Source: Kluyveromyces lactis (lineage: Eukaryota > Ascomycota > Saccharomycetes > Saccharomycetales > Saccharomycetaceae). Taken from it: a stretch of 64,000 nt of DNA. Below, one piece after another: positions 60,205-64,000 of the stretch (positions within the stretch are counted from its first letter, which is position 1; the number at the start of each line of letters is the position of its first letter). The notes below the pieces were generated by a model. It worked only from the letters and a program-made list of their open reading frames with translations. It did not search any database and had not been told where the DNA came from. The position numbers and the translations under genes were made by a program. Where the stretch lies: assembly GCF_000002515.2 (NCBI RefSeq), contig NC_006038.1:682001-746000 (forward strand), written 5' to 3'.

Positions 60205-63200
60205 ATGGATTTAGAGTTCAGTCCTCCCAGGAGGGAATATACGCGTGAAGAGATTAATCGTTGCTACCTGCGGTGGCAGCAGCTTCGTAACGAACATGGT
60301 GCGAATGTCGAGTCTATGAAGGAGTACCAGTACTATACGGCTGTGTTGAGGATGGCTGCCAGACAACAGCAGCAGCGACAACAACAACAACAACAACAAC
60401 AGCAGCAGCAGCAATTGCAGAATGCAACAACAGCAGCAGCAGCTAGTTCGGCTTCGCCGAATAACATACCGACTCCGTCTGCTTATACCCCTGGCAGTAA
60501 TGGTATGGGCCCTGTAGCAGCAACAGCGGTACCACCACCACATATGTCACCACAGGTAGGACCTCAGCCGATCGCGCCGGCTTCTGGTCTAACAGTAGGA
60601 GTGAATACGCCAGCTAGCACCAATTCTAATTCTAATTCTAATTCTAATAATAATAATAATAATAATAACGCGTCATCATCACGGTCTTTGTTCACAGATG
60701 AACAGTCGCTCTTGTTGAAGGCACAGATCCAATCTCTTAAGATGATGGCTAACCACATGGTCGTACCACCAGAGATTATGATGGTCATTGATCGGTCTTT
60801 GACCAATTTACTGGATTTCAAATCCATTCTACTGGCGTTGAGTGCCGATTTACAAGCTCATAATGCTGGCCAGCAGATGCAACCTCCAGTACAACAACAA
60901 CAACAACAACAACAACAACAGAATAATGTACCGCAGCAGAAGCTTTCGCCTCAGGTACGCCAAGGCGTGAAGAAACCAGTACAGAAGGTTCGTCAACCCA
61001 AAAAGGGTAAGGTGGAATCACCAGTAGCAGCAGCTTCGCAACCACTTGTACAAAATAACATGCCTGCTCAACTGGTAAATACCACGGCAAATATAAACCC
61101 AGCTTCTCCTATAGTGACGTCAGAACCCACTCCTATGGCAGTTCAGTCCCCAATGGTGGAACCTTCGCGCCCTATTTCTCCTCCTATTCCGGACCAGGAC
61201 CCCCCAAAACAAGAACCTCCCGCTCTTTTATCCACATACAAGAAGCAACATGAAGATATAGAAAAGTACATCGACGTAGCTTCACCGCATATTATGGTGG
61301 ATTGTTTCTCGTACCCAGAACAAGGCGGCATTCCAGGCTCCACACCGTTGGTACCACCAATTAGTTATACGGATCTTCTTAACCAACAAAATCTTTCTAT
61401 CACCCCCAGTCTGTTACCCGTTGGTCTGGATCCAAGGTCTGCTATGGAAACTTACCAAACTCTCATCGCTTTGGATTTAGATACATCACTGGATTTTTGT
61501 TTGCAACAACTATTAGAATCAGATTCTCAAGTAAAGGATAAAGGGGAATTGATTATGGACTATAATGCAATGCAGTTACTTCCTTTACAAAAAGCTATTA
61601 GAGGTTATGTATTGTCATTTGAATGGTATCAAAGCACACTTCTCACTAATATTCATCCTAACTTTTTATCCAAAAATCGTGGTTTAAACATTCAAGATGC
61701 TTTGTTGACTAGAGAATTGTTTAAATCACGAGAATTACAACAGTACGAAAAACAACAACTTGAAAAATCTTCTAAATTGAATTCAATCTTGGACCGTTGT
61801 AAATCGATACATGATTTGAGAATAGATAAAAAAGCTCAGCGTGTTAAGTTAGGTCACAGGTTGATAAACTTACACACGAACTTGGAAAAAGAAGAATTGA
61901 AAAGAATTGAAAGAAATGCCAAACAACGTTTGCAAGCATTGAAAGCTAACGATGAAGAAGCATATATTAAGTTGTTGGATCAGACAAAGGACACAAGAAT
62001 TACGCATTTGTTGAAACAGACTAACACTTTCTTGGATTCTTTAACCAAAGCTGTTAAGGATCAACAGTCTTTCACTAAAGATAAGATCGAATCTCACCTT
62101 GACACTCAGGAACTTAGCGAAGACAACGTGGGTGATAAAAACGGAGCAGACTCTGATGATGACTTGGAACGTGAGAGAATCGATTATTATGAAGTTGCTC
62201 ATAGTATCAAGGAAGAAGTGAAACAACAACCATCCATCCTTGTAGGTGGTACTTTGAAAGAATATCAATTGAAAGGTCTACAGTGGATGGTGTCTCTTTT
62301 CAATAACCACTTGAACGGTATCTTAGCAGACGAAATGGGTCTAGGTAAAACTATTCAAACAATTTCTCTTTTAACCTACTTGTACGAAGCTAAGGGGGTC
62401 CATGGTCCATTTTTAGTTATTGTTCCGTTATCCACTTTGACCAACTGGAATGCAGAGTTTGATAAATGGGCACCTAAGTTGCGGAAGATAGCTTTCAAGG
62501 GTCCTCCAATGGAACGTAAACCTAAACAAGCGTTAATCAAAAATCGTGAATTTGATGTAGTGTTAACAACCTTCGAATATATTATCAAAGAGCGTCCATT
62601 ACTTTCTAAGATAAAATGGGTTCACACAATTATTGATGAGGGTCACAGAATGAAGAACGCTCAATCTAAGCTTTCTTTAACTTTGAACACATATTATCAT
62701 TCTGATTATCGTTTGATTTTGACTGGTACCCCTTTACAGAATAATTTGCCAGAACTATGGGCCCTTTTAAACTTCGTTTTGCCAAAAATTTTCAATTCTG
62801 TGAAATCTTTCGATGAATGGTTCAATACACCGTTTGCAAACACTGGTGGTCAAGACAAGATAGCATTGAGCGAAGAAGAAACTTTATTGGTCATTAGAAG
62901 ATTACATAAGGTACTCAGACCTTTCTTGCTTCGTCGTTTAAAGAAAGATGTTGAAAAAGATCTTCCTGATAAAGTAGAAAAGGTTTTGAAATGTAAGATG
63001 AGTGCATTACAACACAAATTATACCAACAGATGTTGAAGCATCGTAGGCTATTCATTTTTGATGATTCAAGTAACCAGAAGTTCTCTAGTTCTCGTGGGT
63101 TTAACAATCAAATCATGCAACTCAGGAAGATTTGTAATCATCCGTTCGTATTCGAAGAAGTGGAAGATCAAATCAATCCAGCAAGGGAAACGAACGATAC

Positions 63201-64000
63201 CATTTGGAGAAGTGCCGGTAAATTCGAACTGCTAGAACGTATTTTACCAAAGTTCAAGGCTACCGGTCATAGAGTTCTAATTTTCTTCCAAATGACGCAA
63301 GTTATGGATATCATGGAAGATTTCTTGAGATATCTTGACATGAAATACTTAAGATTAGACGGTCATACTAAATCTGATGATCGTACTGCATTATTAAACA
63401 CTTTCAATGCCCCAAACTCTGATTATTTCTGTTTCCTTTTATCTACAAGAGCTGGTGGTTTAGGTTTAAATTTGCAAACTGCAGATACCGTTATCATTTT
63501 TGATACTGATTGGAATCCTCACCAGGATTTACAGGCCCAAGACAGAGCTCATAGAATCGGTCAAAAGAATGAAGTGCGTATTCTTAGATTAATTACAGAC
63601 AATTCAGTGGAAGAAGCAATTCTTGATAAGGCGCATGCCAAATTGGACATTGACGGAAAAGTTATTCAAGCAGGTAAGTTTGATAACAAATCAACAGCTG
63701 AAGAACAAGAGGCATTATTGAGATCGTTACTAGAAGCTGAGGAAGAGGAAAAGAAAAGACGTGAGTTAGGCATTGAAGAAGAAGAGCAGTTGGATGATAA
63801 CGAACTCAATGAAATCTTGGCGAGAAACGAAAATGAAATAAAAGTATTCCAGGAGTTGGATGCTCAAAGGATCAGAACACAGATGGAAAACGGTATAACA
63901 AACAGACTTATGGAGAACTCAGAGCTTCCTGAATGTTACAATGTTGACATTGAAGCAAAGCTTGCAGAAGAGGAAAAGCAGAACGTGTTTGTTGGAGGAA
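60205..64000 (+). CDS. SNF2: SWI/SNF chromatin-remodelling ATPase Snf2 (partial, 1265 codons)
   Basis: Open from ATG 60205 to the window end; the C-terminus with AT-hooks and bromodomain lies outside. The start MDLEFSPPRREYTREEINRCYLRWQQLRNEHG matches Sc Snf2 (EEVNRCYLRWQQLRNEHG). A QLQ motif is at about 160-195. The HSA domain is at about 520-600 (HRLINLHTNLEKEELKRIERNAKQRLQALKANDEEAYIKLLDQTKDTRI). The ATPase has motif I DEMGLGKT (about 709), DEGH (about 809), TGTPLQNNLPELWALLNF and the helicase C part with STRAGGLGLNLQ and QAQDRAHRIGQ. Gln and Asn repeats from CAA/CAG, TCTAAT and AAT codons fill the N-terminus. Synteny with YPK9 (Sc YOR290C-YOR291W) and the N-terminus exclude the RSC paralogue Sth1. 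Confidence 0.97.
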   Translation, partial: MDLEFSPPRREYTREEINRCYLRWQQLRNEHGANVESMKEYQYYTAVLRMAARQQQQRQQQQQQQQQQQQLQNATTAAAASSASPNNIPTPSAYTPGSNGMGPVAATAVPPPHMSPQVGPQPIAPASGLTVGVNTPASTNSNSNSNSNNNNNNNNASSSRSLFTDEQSLLLKAQIQSLKMMANHMVVPPEIMMVIDRSLTNLLDFKSILLALSADLQAHNAGQQMQPPVQQQQQQQQQQNNVPQQKLSPQVRQGVKKPVQKVRQPKKGKVESPVAAASQPLVQNNMPAQLVNTTANINPASPIVTSEPTPMAVQSPMVEPSRPISPPIPDQDPPKQEPPALLSTYKKQHEDIEKYIDVASPHIMVDCFSYPEQGGIPGSTPLVPPISYTDLLNQQNLSITPSLLPVGLDPRSAMETYQTLIALDLDTSLDFCLQQLLESDSQVKDKGELIMDYNAMQLLPLQKAIRGYVLSFEWYQSTLLTNIHPNFLSKNRGLNIQDALLTRELFKSRELQQYEKQQLEKSSKLNSILDRCKSIHDLRIDKKAQRVKLGHRLINLHTNLEKEELKRIERNAKQRLQALKANDEEAYIKLLDQTKDTRITHLLKQTNTFLDSLTKAVKDQQSFTKDKIESHLDTQELSEDNVGDKNGADSDDDLERERIDYYEVAHSIKEEVKQQPSILVGGTLKEYQLKGLQWMVSLFNNHLNGILADEMGLGKTIQTISLLTYLYEAKGVHGPFLVIVPLSTLTNWNAEFDKWAPKLRKIAFKGPPMERKPKQALIKNREFDVVLTTFEYIIKERPLLSKIKWVHTIIDEGHRMKNAQSKLSLTLNTYYHSDYRLILTGTPLQNNLPELWALLNFVLPKIFNSVKSFDEWFNTPFANTGGQDKIALSEEETLLVIRRLHKVLRPFLLRRLKKDVEKDLPDKVEKVLKCKMSALQHKLYQQMLKHRRLFIFDDSSNQKFSSSRGFNNQIMQLRKICNHPFVFEEVEDQINPARETNDTIWRSAGKFELLERILPKFKATGHRVLIFFQMTQVMDIMEDFLRYLDMKYLRLDGHTKSDDRTALLNTFNAPNSDYFCFLLSTRAGGLGLNLQTADTVIIFDTDWNPHQDLQAQDRAHRIGQKNEVRILRLITDNSVEEAILDKAHAKLDIDGKVIQAGKFDNKSTAEEQEALLRSLLEAEEEEKKRRELGIEEEEQLDDNELNEILARNENEIKVFQELDAQRIRTQMENGITNRLMENSELPECYNVDIEAKLAEEEKQNVFVGG

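Noticed and set aside
1-64000. tRNA genes
   Set aside because: I looked by eye for GGTTCGANTCC-type B boxes on both strands and found none with a matching A box; a covariance scan would be decisive.
1-64000. LTR elements, other mobile elements or CRISPR arrays
   Set aside because: No long direct or inverted repeats, no transposase, integrase or reverse-transcriptase sequence, and no spaced repeats were seen.

Overview
The window is a gene-dense stretch of nuclear chromosome from a budding yeast of the family Saccharomycetaceae. Evidence: compact mostly intronless genes, GTATGT...TACTAAC...AG introns in a ribosomal protein gene, A/T-rich intergenic DNA and close matches to Saccharomyces cerevisiae (Sc) proteins. 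Identifications are made from remembered Sc sequences and gene order; nothing was searched. The gene order interleaves two Sc regions, the double-conserved-synteny signature of a species that split off before the whole-genome duplication. A Kluyveromyces-like yeast fits best, but the genus is an inference.

Region 1 (1-39.4 kb) mixes homologues of Sc chromosome XII genes (YLR363C to YLR372W: ELO3/SUR4, ROM2, ARC18, SSQ1, MDM30, RPS22B, GRX8, YLR363W-A, NMD4) with Sc chromosome VII genes (YGR058W to YGR068C: ART5, YGR067C, VHT1, SPT4, COX18, ADE6, ERG25, SPR3, PEF1). Relative orientation is preserved throughout. Region 2 (40.2-64 kb) does the same with Sc XV (RPS10A, YOR292C, YPK9, SNF2) and Sc XIII (RPS10B, RRP5, MTF1, TAF7). 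The join, between PEF1 and RPS10, is a candidate rearrangement point relative to Sc. SNF2 runs off the right end and ELO3 off the left end.

The genes are housekeeping: lipid and sterol synthesis (ELO3, ERG25), Rho1 and actin control (ROM2, ARC18), mitochondrial functions (SSQ1, COX18, MTF1, MDM30), purine synthesis (ADE6), ribosome assembly (RRP5, RPS22, RPS10), transcription (SPT4, TAF7, SNF2, a C2H2 factor), nonsense-mediated decay (NMD4), transport and its control (VHT1, YPK9, ART5) and a sporulation septin (SPR3). No mobile element, LTR, CRISPR, tRNA, centromere or clustered system was seen.

The most rewarding finds are small. (a) An intronic H/ACA snoRNA in RPS22 has guide arms matching the 18S pseudouridine-106 target of Sc snR44. 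(b) An RPS22 intron appears to split the start codon. (c) PEF1 has a 15-codon first exon and an intron containing 21 consecutive C. (d) A conserved-looking membrane/coiled-coil gene at 53.3 kb has no homologue that I recognise. (e) Two related palindromes, one holding a sterol-response core, lie upstream of ERG25.
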